The notes under the pieces were generated by a model. The model had not been told where the DNA came from, did no database searches, and saw only the letters and a program-made list of their open reading frames with translations. Below, in pieces: positions 1 to 9,189 of a stretch of DNA of 64,000 nucleotides. The DNA is from Novisyntrophococcus fermenticellae. GTDB taxonomy: Bacteria; Bacillota; Clostridia; Lachnospirales; Lachnospiraceae. The stretch is from contig NZ_CP076458.1 of assembly GCF_018866245.1 (NCBI RefSeq), forward strand, positions 1,054,001 to 1,118,000. The letters are read 5' to 3'. The number at the start of each line of letters is the position of its first letter. Within the stretch, counting starts at the first letter, position 1. Position numbers and translations under genes: made by a program.

Positions 1-1
1 T

Positions 2-2959
2 CAACTTGAAGGAGGGAGTGGAAATAATTATGCAGTTGCAAAACCAGATAAGAGTTACACGCCGTATGAGGCTTCATATCTACAGATGTTAGTTGGCATT
101 CCAGATGGAACTTATACGCTAAGCGCTAAAATAGCTACAAATATGTCAGATGATGGAAACATAGCAAAGATGTTTGCATATGCCAACGATGGTGAAATTG
201 CTTCGGAAGTTATTCTGGAAAATACTTTTGACAGTCAGATGGGTACCTACCCTATGGTCAACGTCACGATTCCTGAAATTGAGATTACGAATGGAAGGTG
301 TCGTTTGGGATTTTACATGAAGTCTATGGGGAGCACAGCCGGGACAGCCGGATTTCTGACCATGGATGATGTGAATTTGTCCGCACCAATAGGAATTCTG
401 ACAGGCAAGGTGACCAATCAGGAAAATCAAGTTGTTTCAGAAGCGGCTATTAGTGTAAAACAAGGGGATGATATAATTGCTTCCGGTACAACAGACAGTA
501 AGGGGGTTTATAATATCAATACTCCTCCTGGTGAAAACTATATCGTAGAGGCATCACATCCGGAGTACACTACAGTATCTGTGCCGGAAACTACAGTAAT
601 CTTGAATGAAACAACTACGAGAGATCTACAGTTCACAACAAACAGGAATATTACTGTTTACTATGTTGATTCAGTGAGTGGTAATGATAATAATACAGGG
701 GCGTCACCTCAAAAAGCGTGGAGAACCATTAACAAAATAAATGAACAGACATTTAATCCGGGTGATACGATTTTGTTTAAATCAGGATGCTCCTGGGCAG
801 GAACAACCTTAAGACCGCAAGGAGATGGTACTTCTGAGGCTCCTATTACCATAGGAAAGTATGGTGGTGATACTTATCCGGCGATTCATGCCAACTATGT
901 GCCCGGAACACCTGTTGATCAGATGGAAGAGAACCAGAAGCTGTATGCGTTGGAACTGAATGGAGTGGAGTATTACATAGTAAAAGATCTGGAACTTACC
1001 AGCTTTGGACAGCATAATTCTGATAATACGCTGAACTCCCAGGGAGGAAGACGCGGTGTCTATATAAAAGCAAAAGCTGGGGAAGGAAGTATCACCCATT
1101 CCATTATGTTAGATAATCTTTATATTCATGATATAAATGGTCACAATGCTAAAAAGGGCGGATCAAACGGCAGAGAAGGTGCTGGAATTCATTTTGAAAA
1201 TAATGGTAAGCATACTTACATTGACGGCCTGACGATTCAGAATTGTACGATTGAAGATGTAAGCCGTAACGGTATTACATCCGGAGGTTATGATGGAGGG
1301 CGTGCCTGGGGATACTGGGACTGGCAGCAAGAAGCGCCTACCCGCCATCAGAACGTAATTATACGAAATAATGTATTGGATCATATTGCAGGGGATGGAA
1401 TTGTACCCAGTGGTACCTACGGTGCTGTTATAGAACATAATATTGTTAAATATGCAGGCTGTGATGCCCGCCCTGTCGGGAGCAACACCAATTTATCTGC
1501 GGCTGTCTGGCCTTTTGATACAGATAATTCAGTTTTCCAATTCAATGAGGTTGCGTACACTGGAACTCCGAAGAATACAGAGATTTCCGATGGCGAGGCT
1601 TTTGATTCGGATTATTATTGTATCAATACGGTGTTTCAGTATAACTATTCCCATGATAACGATGGTGGATTTTTAATGATCTGCGGTCCTCAGTATGCTT
1701 ATACAGATGGTACGGTAGTACGCTATAATATCAGTGAAAATGATGGCTCAATGAATGGAAAACGCACAATTTTTGAAATTGGTGGCGGTGGTGGTGTAGA
1801 TCATAGTTATATTTATAATAATACAATATATACGAGTGAAGATCACAAGGTTTATTCCGTAGTAAGAGGTGAACCCTGGGATGGGAAACCAAAGGGAACT
1901 CATTTTTTCAATAACATATTTTGCATTAACAGTGAAACCGCAAAATTTGGTTTTGCAGGAGATCCCAGAGATATCGGTAAAGAAGAAGTTGTAACATACA
2001 GCAACAATCTTTATTGTGGTACTTTATTTGAGAATGGAGGACCTAAAGACAGGCCGGAAGATGCATATGCAGTTTTTGGGGATGCAAAGTTTGTAAATCC
2101 GGGAGAAGCAGGAGATGGCTATGCAAACGCAGTAGCTTATAAGATTCAGGAAGGATCAGCGGCTATTGGAAAAGGCAGAGTTATCAATCAGGATGAGTTG
2201 GGACAGAAGCTGGAAACGGTTAAAGTAGGTGCATATCCGGAATATACAAAGGCTAAATTTTTCTATGTAGAAGATAAAGAACGCTTCGGCTGGAAAAACC
2301 CTGGCGGTGGAAGGGATTTCTTTGGTAATTCAGTTCCGGAGGAAGGATTTATTGATATAGGGGCACACCAATACTCGGATGCATCAGATACCGAACTTTG
2401 TATTATTTCTAATCCAAAAGAATTTACAGGGACTGTAGAGGATACGGCAGTATTTAATGTAGAAGCAAAAGGCATCGGCCTGAACTATGAGTGGCAATAT
2501 TGCAATGCCAACTCCAATATTTGGAGAACTTCTTCTATGGCAGGGAATAATACCGCGGAAATTAGCGTTCCAATTACAAAGCTAAGGGACGGACAGAAGT
2601 ATCATTGTATTGTGACAGATGCAGCCGGCAATTCTCTGATATCGGAGCCGGCGGTATTAAAAGTGGGTCATGCAGCCGGAGCTCCGGTAATCACCCTGCA
2701 GCCGGTAAGCTACAGCGGTGCCGTTGGCGAGTCAGCAGCATTCACTGTACAGGCAACCGGAACGAACCTGACCTATCAGTGGCAGTACTGCAATGCAAAC
2801 TCTAACATATGGAGAGAATCTTCCATGGAAGGAAGTCAGACGGGCACGGTCAATGTACCGGTTTGGAATTTCAGAGATGGACAGAAGTATCGCTGTGTGG
2901 TTACAAGTGAAAGCGGAAGAATCACCATATCGGATGTGGTGGTCGTATCCGTAAAGTAA
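2..2959 (+). CDS. Secreted right-handed beta-helix protein with C-terminal Ig-like modules (5' partial)
   Basis: The reading frame is open from base 2, so the N-terminus, including any signal peptide, lies outside the window. In order it shows a carbohydrate-binding-like beta-sandwich (to about nt 390), a carboxypeptidase-regulatory-like fold (about nt 395-640), and a long right-handed parallel beta-helix opened by the typical YYVDSVSGND...WRTI...PGDTI pattern (about nt 655-2380), as in polysaccharide lyases and related glycan-degrading proteins. Two Ig-like modules follow (nt 2395-2670 and 2680-2956), each with a WQYCNA motif and a GQKY-x-C motif whose cysteines could form the Ig disulfide. 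The same module pair ends the large protein at 30.1-32.4 kb. Likely an extracellular polysaccharide-binding or -cleaving protein. No catalytic residues could be assigned, so the substrate is unknown. Confidence 0.85.
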   Translation, partial: QLEGGSGNNYAVAKPDKSYTPYEASYLQMLVGIPDGTYTLSAKIATNMSDDGNIAKMFAYANDGEIASEVILENTFDSQMGTYPMVNVTIPEIEITNGRCRLGFYMKSMGSTAGTAGFLTMDDVNLSAPIGILTGKVTNQENQVVSEAAISVKQGDDIIASGTTDSKGVYNINTPPGENYIVEASHPEYTTVSVPETTVILNETTTRDLQFTTNRNITVYYVDSVSGNDNNTGASPQKAWRTINKINEQTFNPGDTILFKSGCSWAGTTLRPQGDGTSEAPITIGKYGGDTYPAIHANYVPGTPVDQMEENQKLYALELNGVEYYIVKDLELTSFGQHNSDNTLNSQGGRRGVYIKAKAGEGSITHSIMLDNLYIHDINGHNAKKGGSNGREGAGIHFENNGKHTYIDGLTIQNCTIEDVSRNGITSGGYDGGRAWGYWDWQQEAPTRHQNVIIRNNVLDHIAGDGIVPSGTYGAVIEHNIVKYAGCDARPVGSNTNLSAAVWPFDTDNSVFQFNEVAYTGTPKNTEISDGEAFDSDYYCINTVFQYNYSHDNDGGFLMICGPQYAYTDGTVVRYNISENDGSMNGKRTIFEIGGGGGVDHSYIYNNTIYTSEDHKVYSVVRGEPWDGKPKGTHFFNNIFCINSETAKFGFAGDPRDIGKEEVVTYSNNLYCGTLFENGGPKDRPEDAYAVFGDAKFVNPGEAGDGYANAVAYKIQEGSAAIGKGRVINQDELGQKLETVKVGAYPEYTKAKFFYVEDKERFGWKNPGGGRDFFGNSVPEEGFIDIGAHQYSDASDTELCIISNPKEFTGTVEDTAVFNVEAKGIGLNYEWQYCNANSNIWRTSSMAGNNTAEISVPITKLRDGQKYHCIVTDAAGNSLISEPAVLKVGHAAGAPVITLQPVSYSGAVGESAAFTVQATGTNLTYQWQYCNANSNIWRESSMEGSQTGTVNVPVWNFRDGQKYRCVVTSESGRITISDVVVVSVK

Positions 2960-2978
2960 GAAAATATGAATAGATGGG

Positions 2979-3011
2979 ACTCCGGGAGAGGATGGATTCT
3001 TCTCCCGGAGT
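2979..3011. terminator. Intrinsic terminator between convergent genes
   Basis: An 11-bp perfect inverted repeat (ACTCCGGGAGA at 2979-2989 and TCTCCCGGAGT at 3001-3011) is followed by TTT. It lies between the stop of the beta-helix gene and the convergent PucR-type gene, so it probably serves the plus-strand gene and possibly both. Confidence 0.75.
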
Positions 3012-3056
3012 TTCAACGTGTGAAGCAGAAAGGTATTTATGATCGGCTATACTAGA

Positions 3057-4511
3057 TTATTTATCAGATATTTCCATGATTTTAAAGGAAAGATAAAGAT
3101 ATTCCCTTGTACTCTTATCCTTTGTGTCAATGAAGGTCAGTTCCCGGATTTTATCCAGCCTGTGCATCAGGGAATTACGATGCAGAGATAGCTGGCGGGC
3201 GGTTTCTGCAAGATTGCAGTTATTTAAGAGATAGGTGTACAGCGTATGATACAGGTCATTTTTTCTTTTTTGATCATGTTCCCTTAATATGGCAAGTGCC
3301 GGATGCACGGATGCCTTGCTGGCATTACTTTGGAGGACTCCGCAGATGTATTCTAAAGCATATTCTTTACAAAAATAGACCTGTCCTTTCTGCTTTTCGG
3401 AATATTGCAGGGCGATATCGCACTGTTCTGCACAGAATGCAAGCTGTAGGATATCCTGGAATTTAAAACTGATTCCACAACAGGCAGCACTTTGCTTTAA
3501 TTCATCAGATAAAATATCCACCATTTTATTTACGGGCAGATAAAACAGGTTAACGAGTATGTATATATTTTCTTTTAGTAAGAAGACGAAGCAGTCTTCT
3601 AAAACATGCTCCAGTCTTGACAACAGTGGATAGGTAATGTCCTTATATTCTGGAGATATTAATACTTTAGCCAATACTTTCTCATGCTTATAGTCCCAAC
3701 CTACGGTATATAATTTGTGATTAAGCCCCTTTTTCGATATTGCCTGTCCATCTAGCAGATCTTTAAAAATGGCTGTTTCTTCACGCATAACATTGGCATT
3801 CATGTTGTGCTTCATCCAAAGCTCCACCATATTTCCAAATGTCTCTAAAATCTGGAAATCAGCGTTTCTGAATTTTTTGAAATATTCCAACAGGATGATT
3901 CGTCCTGCCACATTTCCATGGGTATACAACATTCGCTGCAGACTGCGCTCTTTAAAATAGGGTAGATTTAGCAGTTCAACCTGCAGACTGAACTTTGATT
4001 GGCGAAGATGCTCCTTCATTTGCTGAAGTTTTTCGATTGAACTGCTCCCAGTCTTGAGGATAATATCCCACTCTTCGTCAAGACTTCCCATACCATAGTT
4101 TGAAGACTGAGCCATCACCATATGACCGGAATCATAGATTAAAAGAGGTTCTTTAAACACCGAATCACTTGCATCAACCAGATATTGCAGACTACATCCA
4201 TCCAGGACTGATTCATATAAGCCATCGGACCAACTGTTGTAAAAGTCGAATGCGTCAAAGATATCATTCAGCACCAAATCCATATCTGTTGTATTTACCA
4301 GTATAATATCGTGTCCGTTTACACAGATTACTTTATCCTTTTCATCTGTTATAAAGTCCTTCGCGGGTGCAAGGTAAACGTTCTGTTTTTCAATGCTGAT
4401 ATCTCCTGACAATATGCGGGCACTTCGAAGAATTGGCTCTCCCTTTTCAATTTTGATTATCGGCTGGTACTTCTTCAACCAGTCTGCAAGTATCCACATG
4501 CTCAATTTCAT
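3057..4511 (-). CDS. PucR/CdaR-type transcriptional regulator
   Basis: A 484-residue cytoplasmic regulator. The C-terminal 60 residues carry the PucR-type helix-turn-helix (NCNLAETARQLSLHRNSLMH, then RLDKIRELT), as in the PucR, CdaR and PurR-like families that respond to small-molecule effectors. The long N-terminal part has no membrane segment and should be the sensory region. The gene is transcribed away from two UroD-superfamily genes across a 169-bp spacer, the usual arrangement for a local activator or repressor of its neighbours. A weak GAAGGG ribosome site lies about 11 nt before the chosen ATG. The effector is unknown. Family assignment is strong; the regulatory target is inferred from position. 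Confidence 0.85.
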   Translation of the reverse strand: MKLSMWILADWLKKYQPIIKIEKGEPILRSARILSGDISIEKQNVYLAPAKDFITDEKDKVICVNGHDIILVNTTDMDLVLNDIFDAFDFYNSWSDGLYESVLDGCSLQYLVDASDSVFKEPLLIYDSGHMVMAQSSNYGMGSLDEEWDIILKTGSSSIEKLQQMKEHLRQSKFSLQVELLNLPYFKERSLQRMLYTHGNVAGRIILLEYFKKFRNADFQILETFGNMVELWMKHNMNANVMREETAIFKDLLDGQAISKKGLNHKLYTVGWDYKHEKVLAKVLISPEYKDITYPLLSRLEHVLEDCFVFLLKENIYILVNLFYLPVNKMVDILSDELKQSAACCGISFKFQDILQLAFCAEQCDIALQYSEKQKGQVYFCKEYALEYICGVLQSNASKASVHPALAILREHDQKRKNDLYHTLYTYLLNNCNLAETARQLSLHRNSLMHRLDKIRELTFIDTKDKSTREYLYLSFKIMEISDK

Positions 4512-4674
4512 GTCTTACTACACCCTTCTCCGTATCATTATATTATAGTATAGTGCTATGTGCACACTAATGTCAAAGTTAAAATAATAAATATCAGATA
4601 TTTCATATCTTTTATTAGTTAAATTCATTAGGTATAATCAGCATATAAGAATTATTCTTTTATGATAGGAGGAT
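4512..4674. promoter_or_regulatory. Divergent control region between the PucR-type gene and the UroD pair
   Basis: An AT-rich 163-bp spacer. TATAAT at 4633-4638 is a good -10 candidate for the rightward genes but no convincing -35 is seen at the right distance, which would fit activator dependence. GGAGG at 4668-4672 selects the second ATG (4681) as the start of the next gene. Confidence 0.45.
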
Positions 4675-4680
4675 ATGAAA

Positions 4681-5709
4681 ATGAAGCTGACACCAAGAGA
4701 AAATGCACTTCTGGCTTACAGACATCAGGTGCCGGAATATATTCCGTGTTTTTTCACAGATATTGCGCTTATACAAGCATGTCCGGCCATGGAACGATAT
4801 ACGGGGCACATGGTTGGAGAGGATTACTTCGGTGTAGAGTGGACGTATGAGCCAACGATTCATGCGCCGATGCCTACACCGGGGAAGCACTTGTTTGAAT
4901 CAATTGAAGATTGGAGAGAAGGCATAAAACTGCCTGATCTGGATGCTGTCGATTGGGAAAAACAGGCGGATATTGATGTCCACACAGATTTTCAGGCTTT
5001 TGTAGCAGGCGCCGGAATCGTTCCTTTTCAGGATGGTATAAGTATTTATGATACGGATAAACTGCGAGTATGTATGATTATAAATGGGCCGTTTGAGCGC
5101 ATGCATGCCTGTATGGGATTTGAAAATGCACTTATGGCATTACTGGAAGATCCGGAGGAATGTCAGGAGTATTTTAAAGCAATGTTTGACTGGAAGATCG
5201 AATATATCAAAAAAATAGCTCAGTATTACGACATGGATGTGATTAACTTTCACGATGATTATGGGACAGCGGACCGGATGTTTATGAATCCCGAACTTTG
5301 GAGGGAACTAATCAAACCGAATCTAAAACGGGTAGTGGATACATGTCACGAATTAGGTCTTATTTATCAGCATCACTCCTGTGGCTACGTGGAGCCAATC
5401 CTCGGGGATATGGCGGAAATAGGTATAGATGCCATTGATACTTTACAGGCGTGTAATAAAAATCTGCCGGAATTAAAGAAAAAGCTTGAAAGCCGTCTTA
5501 CATTTTGCGGCGGATTCGATAATCAGCATGTACTGGATGTTCCGGGAGTCACGCCAGAAGCAGTCAAGAAGGAGTACCGAAGAGTCATCGATTCGCTTGC
5601 CCCCGGTGGAAGCTATGTTATCTATCCGATTGGCGGAACATTTGACTTTGTACCTGCATTTTTGGAAGAACATTTTCAATATGGAATGAATTTTTACAAG
5701 CAATATTAA
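4681..5709 (+). CDS. Uroporphyrinogen decarboxylase-superfamily protein (MtaA/CmuA-like)
   Basis: A 342-residue TIM-barrel protein of the UroD superfamily. It keeps the zinc-site pattern of cobamide-dependent methyltransferases such as MtaA: His232-x-Cys234 (HHSCGY) and Cys276 (TFCGGFD), followed by a glycine-rich APGGSYVIYPIGG motif. True haem-pathway HemE lacks this Cys/His set, so a corrinoid- or thiol-dependent methyl-transfer role is favoured over decarboxylation. The first ATG (4675) sits only 2 nt from GGAGG; the ATG at 4681 has normal spacing and is used here. It is followed 36 nt later by a second UroD-like gene, with a PucR-type regulator divergent upstream. No corrinoid protein gene is nearby, so the reaction is unknown. 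Confidence 0.85.
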   Translation: MKLTPRENALLAYRHQVPEYIPCFFTDIALIQACPAMERYTGHMVGEDYFGVEWTYEPTIHAPMPTPGKHLFESIEDWREGIKLPDLDAVDWEKQADIDVHTDFQAFVAGAGIVPFQDGISIYDTDKLRVCMIINGPFERMHACMGFENALMALLEDPEECQEYFKAMFDWKIEYIKKIAQYYDMDVINFHDDYGTADRMFMNPELWRELIKPNLKRVVDTCHELGLIYQHHSCGYVEPILGDMAEIGIDAIDTLQACNKNLPELKKKLESRLTFCGGFDNQHVLDVPGVTPEAVKKEYRRVIDSLAPGGSYVIYPIGGTFDFVPAFLEEHFQYGMNFYKQY

Positions 5710-5745
5710 TGAGGGAATATATTATACATACTCGGAGGACATGAA

Positions 5746-6990
5746 ATGCTACAGAACAATCAGAAATTACAGCCTATTGACGTGAGAAATCAGCGAGTAC
5801 AGGCGGCAGTGAATCTAACCGAAGGGGATCGAGTTCCTTTTATTCCTACGGTTAACAATATGTATGCTTTAGAATATGGGGTCACCATATATGACGCGAT
5901 GAAAGACGCGACAAATTTGATGAAGCCAATGAAGAAGTACCTGAGTCAGTTTGATCCTGACCTTGTCTATTCTCCATGCTTTTTTCCTGTAGATGCGATG
6001 GAAGCTGCCGAATATACAAGCGCAAAGTGGCCGGGAAATTATTATAATCTACCGTCAAACACACCTTATCAGTATATCGACCGGGAATTTCTGGGAGATG
6101 ATGATTGGGATGATTTTTTAAAAGATCCAAGCCACTTTGTTTTGACCAGAGTACTTCCAAAAAAATACAAAGCCTTTGAAGGGCTGGAGAATCTGAATCT
6201 TTACGGTCTTTGCAATCAGTCGATTTATGGACTGGCGCCTTTGGCCGCTCCACCAATCAGGGAAGCACTGAACAATATGATAAAAGCAAGTGATCTTGTG
6301 ATAAAAAATCTCTCCGAAAACATGCAGGTGAATGCCATGATGCTTGAAATGGGATACCCTGTCTGGGGCAGTGCTACGACAATGTGCCCCTTTGACGATT
6401 TTGCAGATAACATCAGGGGACTCATTACTTCCTGTATGGATATCAAGACAGATCCAGAACTGATTGATGAGGCAGTTAACAGATGGGCGGATATACTCAT
6501 TCCCTCAGCAATCCAAAATGCCAAAATGCAGCATGCGCAATATCTGTTTATTCCGCTTCACTGTGGCATTGACAGCTTTATGTCAGTAGAAGACTATAAT
6601 AATCACTATTGGCCAACACTTAAGAGATTAATCTGTGCTGCTGTAGATGCTGGCATTACTCCAATGTGCATGTGTGAAGGAAAATATTATACACGGCTTG
6701 AGACGCTTACAGATGTGCCAAAGGGAAAAGTTGTTTATATGTTTGAAGATACGGATTTTAAGGAGGCGAAGAGAATTCTTGGAGATGTTGCCTGTATCGG
6801 AGGCGGGATGCCCACACAGAAATTGATGCAGGGCACAGTCGAGGATGTCGTAGAAACAACGAAACGCATGTTAGACATCTGTGCACCGGGTGGTGGCTAC
6901 ATTGCAACGAATTCACTGGCGCTGGATTCGCTGGATCTAAAACTGATGGAAGCGTGGAAAGATACCATATGGAAATATGGGATGTTTTAG
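5746..6990 (+). CDS. Uroporphyrinogen decarboxylase-superfamily protein, divergent paralogue
   Basis: A 414-residue UroD-superfamily protein in an apparent operon with the preceding gene (36-nt gap, GGAGG before ATG). The barrel features are recognisable (IPLHCGIDSF, CAPGGGYIATN near the end). Where the first protein has His-x-Cys, this one reads MCMCEGKYY, so a Cys-x-Cys pair replaces the usual zinc-site histidine, and the downstream element is ACIGGGMP. The altered ligand set suggests the two paralogues do different jobs, perhaps a methyltransferase plus a substrate-binding partner. That is inference. Superfamily membership is confident; reaction and substrate are not. Confidence 0.82.
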   Translation: MLQNNQKLQPIDVRNQRVQAAVNLTEGDRVPFIPTVNNMYALEYGVTIYDAMKDATNLMKPMKKYLSQFDPDLVYSPCFFPVDAMEAAEYTSAKWPGNYYNLPSNTPYQYIDREFLGDDDWDDFLKDPSHFVLTRVLPKKYKAFEGLENLNLYGLCNQSIYGLAPLAAPPIREALNNMIKASDLVIKNLSENMQVNAMMLEMGYPVWGSATTMCPFDDFADNIRGLITSCMDIKTDPELIDEAVNRWADILIPSAIQNAKMQHAQYLFIPLHCGIDSFMSVEDYNNHYWPTLKRLICAAVDAGITPMCMCEGKYYTRLETLTDVPKGKVVYMFEDTDFKEAKRILGDVACIGGGMPTQKLMQGTVEDVVETTKRMLDICAPGGGYIATNSLALDSLDLKLMEAWKDTIWKYGMF

Positions 6991-7024
6991 GTGTCTCTGT
7001 GAAAATTGAAGTGTTATAAAAGGA

Positions 7025-7059
7025 TGCCGGAAGGAGTGAATTTCTCCTTCCGGCGTTTT
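7025..7059 (+). terminator. Intrinsic terminator after the UroD pair
   Basis: Perfect 11-bp stem (GCCGGAAGGAG at 7025-7035, CTCCTTCCGGC at 7044-7054) with an 8-nt loop and a following T4. Confidence 0.85.
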
Positions 7060-7078
7060 AAAATTTCAAATACTTTAC

Positions 7079-7130
7079 TTGACATTTTACCTTATTAATG
7101 TTACCTTATATATATAAATGTTAGGTAACA
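7079..7130 (+). promoter_or_regulatory. Promoter and candidate LacI-family operator for the first mannoside operon
   Basis: TTGACA at 7079-7084 is a consensus -35. Downstream lies a widely spaced inverted repeat, TGTTACC (7099-7105) and GGTAACA (7124-7130), around an AT-only core with TATATATA. TTACCTTAT also occurs twice in direct orientation (7087 and 7101). The block ends 51 bp before the LacI-family start codon, so autoregulation is likely. The -10 is not clear at 17-bp spacing. Confidence 0.55.
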
Positions 7131-7181
7131 AAAAAACAAATAAATGATTTACACTTATATAATCTGAAGGAGAAAAAAGCT

Positions 7182-8207
7182 ATGGCTGACAGAAAAGTCT
7201 CTATGCAGGACATCGCTGATGAGCTGGGAGTCAGTAAGGTTACTGTATCGAAAGCTTTAAATGGAAAAGAAGGGGTCGGAGAAGAATTAAGAGAGAAGAT
7301 TTTTCAGGTTGCGGAGAGAGAAGGTTACATATTGCCTGACTATGGACAGAGGAAGGCCCGTAAGGTTGGAATCATCATGAGTGAACGTTTCAGTTCACAG
7401 TCAGACACCGGAAAGTTCTACATGGGAATGTATGAAAGCATTATAGGCCAGCTTCGTAAGGCTTCATGTTCCAGCATGATGATTACTCCTAATGCTGAAA
7501 GCCTGGCCAGAGATCTGGAGACCATTGAGAAAAGCGAGATGTTTGACGGATTGATTCTTCTTGGGATTCTGGACAGAGTGGTGAGAAAAAAGCTGGAGTC
7601 CATAGATCTCCCCAAGATTTACGTGGATGTCTATGATGAAAAACACAGATCTGATTCCGTGGTTACAGAGAACATATACAGTACTTATGAAATGACAAAT
7701 TATCTTTTGAAAAATGGGCACAGAGAGATTGGCTTTGTGGGAACAATCGGTGCCACAACCAGCATTACAGACCGTTACCTGGGTTACAGCCGTTCATTGA
7801 TTGAACAAGGTCTTTACCCTAACACGGAATGGACAATTCCGGACAGAAGTGAAGACGGCAGCGCAATTGAATTGGAGCTTCCATCGAAAATGCCGACCGC
7901 TTTCCTTTGCAACTGCGATGAAACAGCATTCCGGCTGGTGAAGGTTTTAAAGGAGCAGGGTCTGCAGGTTCCCCGGGATATATCGGTTGTTGGATTTGAT
8001 AATGATATCTATGCCGAACTGTGTGATCCCGGGTTAACCACGGTAGCTGTTGATACAGAAGAAATCGGAAGGGTTGCAGCAAGACGGATACTGCGTCATA
8101 TGGAAAGAGGTGGCCATAAAGAGGGAATTGTATACAGAATAGCCGGTAAAAATATAATCAGGAACTCTGTCAGGAATTTGAATAAAACTGCTGATAAACA
8201 AGATTAG
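7182..8207 (+). CDS. LacI-family transcriptional regulator
   Basis: A 341-residue repressor with an N-terminal LacI helix-turn-helix (MQDIADELGVSKVTVSKALN) and a periplasmic-binding-protein-like ligand domain (FDGLILLGIL, ISVVGFDNDIYAELCDPGLT). The C-terminal half should bind a sugar or sugar phosphate. It heads a run of same-strand genes (two permeases, a binding protein, three glycosidases) ending near 19.56 kb, so it is probably the local regulator of that operon. GGAG precedes the ATG. An inverted repeat just upstream (7099-7130) may be its own operator. The inducer is presumably a mannose-containing oligosaccharide, judged from neighbours only. Confidence 0.92.
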   Translation: MADRKVSMQDIADELGVSKVTVSKALNGKEGVGEELREKIFQVAEREGYILPDYGQRKARKVGIIMSERFSSQSDTGKFYMGMYESIIGQLRKASCSSMMITPNAESLARDLETIEKSEMFDGLILLGILDRVVRKKLESIDLPKIYVDVYDEKHRSDSVVTENIYSTYEMTNYLLKNGHREIGFVGTIGATTSITDRYLGYSRSLIEQGLYPNTEWTIPDRSEDGSAIELELPSKMPTAFLCNCDETAFRLVKVLKEQGLQVPRDISVVGFDNDIYAELCDPGLTTVAVDTEEIGRVAARRILRHMERGGHKEGIVYRIAGKNIIRNSVRNLNKTADKQD

Positions 8208-8219
8208 GAGGGTAAGCTT

Positions 8220-9179
8220 TTGAAAGAGAAGAAATTATCAGGAAAGAAGCTGAAGCGGCGCTGGACGAAGAATGATACAGAATTGACAATTTTGGCGATA
8301 CCGACTACAGTCTGGTATGTTCTGTTCTGTTTTCTGCCTATGTTTGGATTAGTCATTGCATTTAAGAATTACAAAGTTACAGGCGGAGAAAACTTTATAT
8401 ATAATGTATTTCACAGCGACTGGTCGGGAGTTAAAAACTTTGAATTTCTTATTAAATCCAAAGATTTATATATTATCCTGAGAAACACAATTGTATATAA
8501 TCTGATTTTCATTGTATTGGGTATGGTGTTGTCGGTAGGTCTGGCAATTATGATTGACCTTCTCAGAAGCAAAAGAAAGTCCAAAGTATACCAGACGCTT
8601 ATGTTCTTCCCATATTTTATGTCATGGGTAGTAGCGGCATATTTTCTGGATGCATTTTTGAATCAGGACAAGGGCCTTTTGAATGTAATGTTAAGAAATG
8701 GCGGCAATGAACCGGTTCAATGGTATATGAAGGCATCTGTTTGGCCGTTCCTCCTTGTTTTTATGTATCTCTGGAAATCCACGGGTTATAATATGGTTAT
8801 TTACCTGTCCAGCATTTCGGGAATTGATACGACATTGTATGAAGCGGCAGTCATGGATGGAGCCAATAAGCGCCAGCAGGTCCGGTATATTACACTGCCT
8901 TGTCTGAAAAGTGTTATCATCATGATGTTTATCCTGAATGTGGGAAAAGTTTTTTACTCTGATTTCGGATTGTTTTATCAGCTCTCTCAGGGAGCCAAAG
9001 GTTCTATATTTAATACAACTGCTACAATCGATACATTTGTGTTCAATGCGCTGCAGTCCTCTACACCGATTGGCATGACATCGGCCGCCACATTCTTCCA
9101 GTCCGTGGCTTGCTGTATTACTATTTTACTTGCTAACTGGATTGTCAGGAAACTGGATGCAGACAGTGCGATCATATAG
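8220..9179 (+). CDS. Carbohydrate ABC transporter permease (LplB/YtdP-partner type)
   Basis: A 319-residue inner-membrane subunit with about six hydrophobic segments and the ABC-importer coupling motif EAAVMDGANKRQQ followed by YITLP. It begins at TTG 8220, 7 nt after AGGAGGG, and 12 nt after the LacI-family stop. It pairs with the next permease and the lipoprotein at 10.2 kb as an LplABC-type oligosaccharide importer. As is common in Firmicutes, no dedicated ATPase is encoded; a shared MsmX-type ATPase elsewhere is presumed. Confidence 0.92.
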   Translation: MKEKKLSGKKLKRRWTKNDTELTILAIPTTVWYVLFCFLPMFGLVIAFKNYKVTGGENFIYNVFHSDWSGVKNFEFLIKSKDLYIILRNTIVYNLIFIVLGMVLSVGLAIMIDLLRSKRKSKVYQTLMFFPYFMSWVVAAYFLDAFLNQDKGLLNVMLRNGGNEPVQWYMKASVWPFLLVFMYLWKSTGYNMVIYLSSISGIDTTLYEAAVMDGANKRQQVRYITLPCLKSVIIMMFILNVGKVFYSDFGLFYQLSQGAKGSIFNTTATIDTFVFNALQSSTPIGMTSAATFFQSVACCITILLANWIVRKLDADSAII

Positions 9180-9189
9180 GAGGTGTGCT

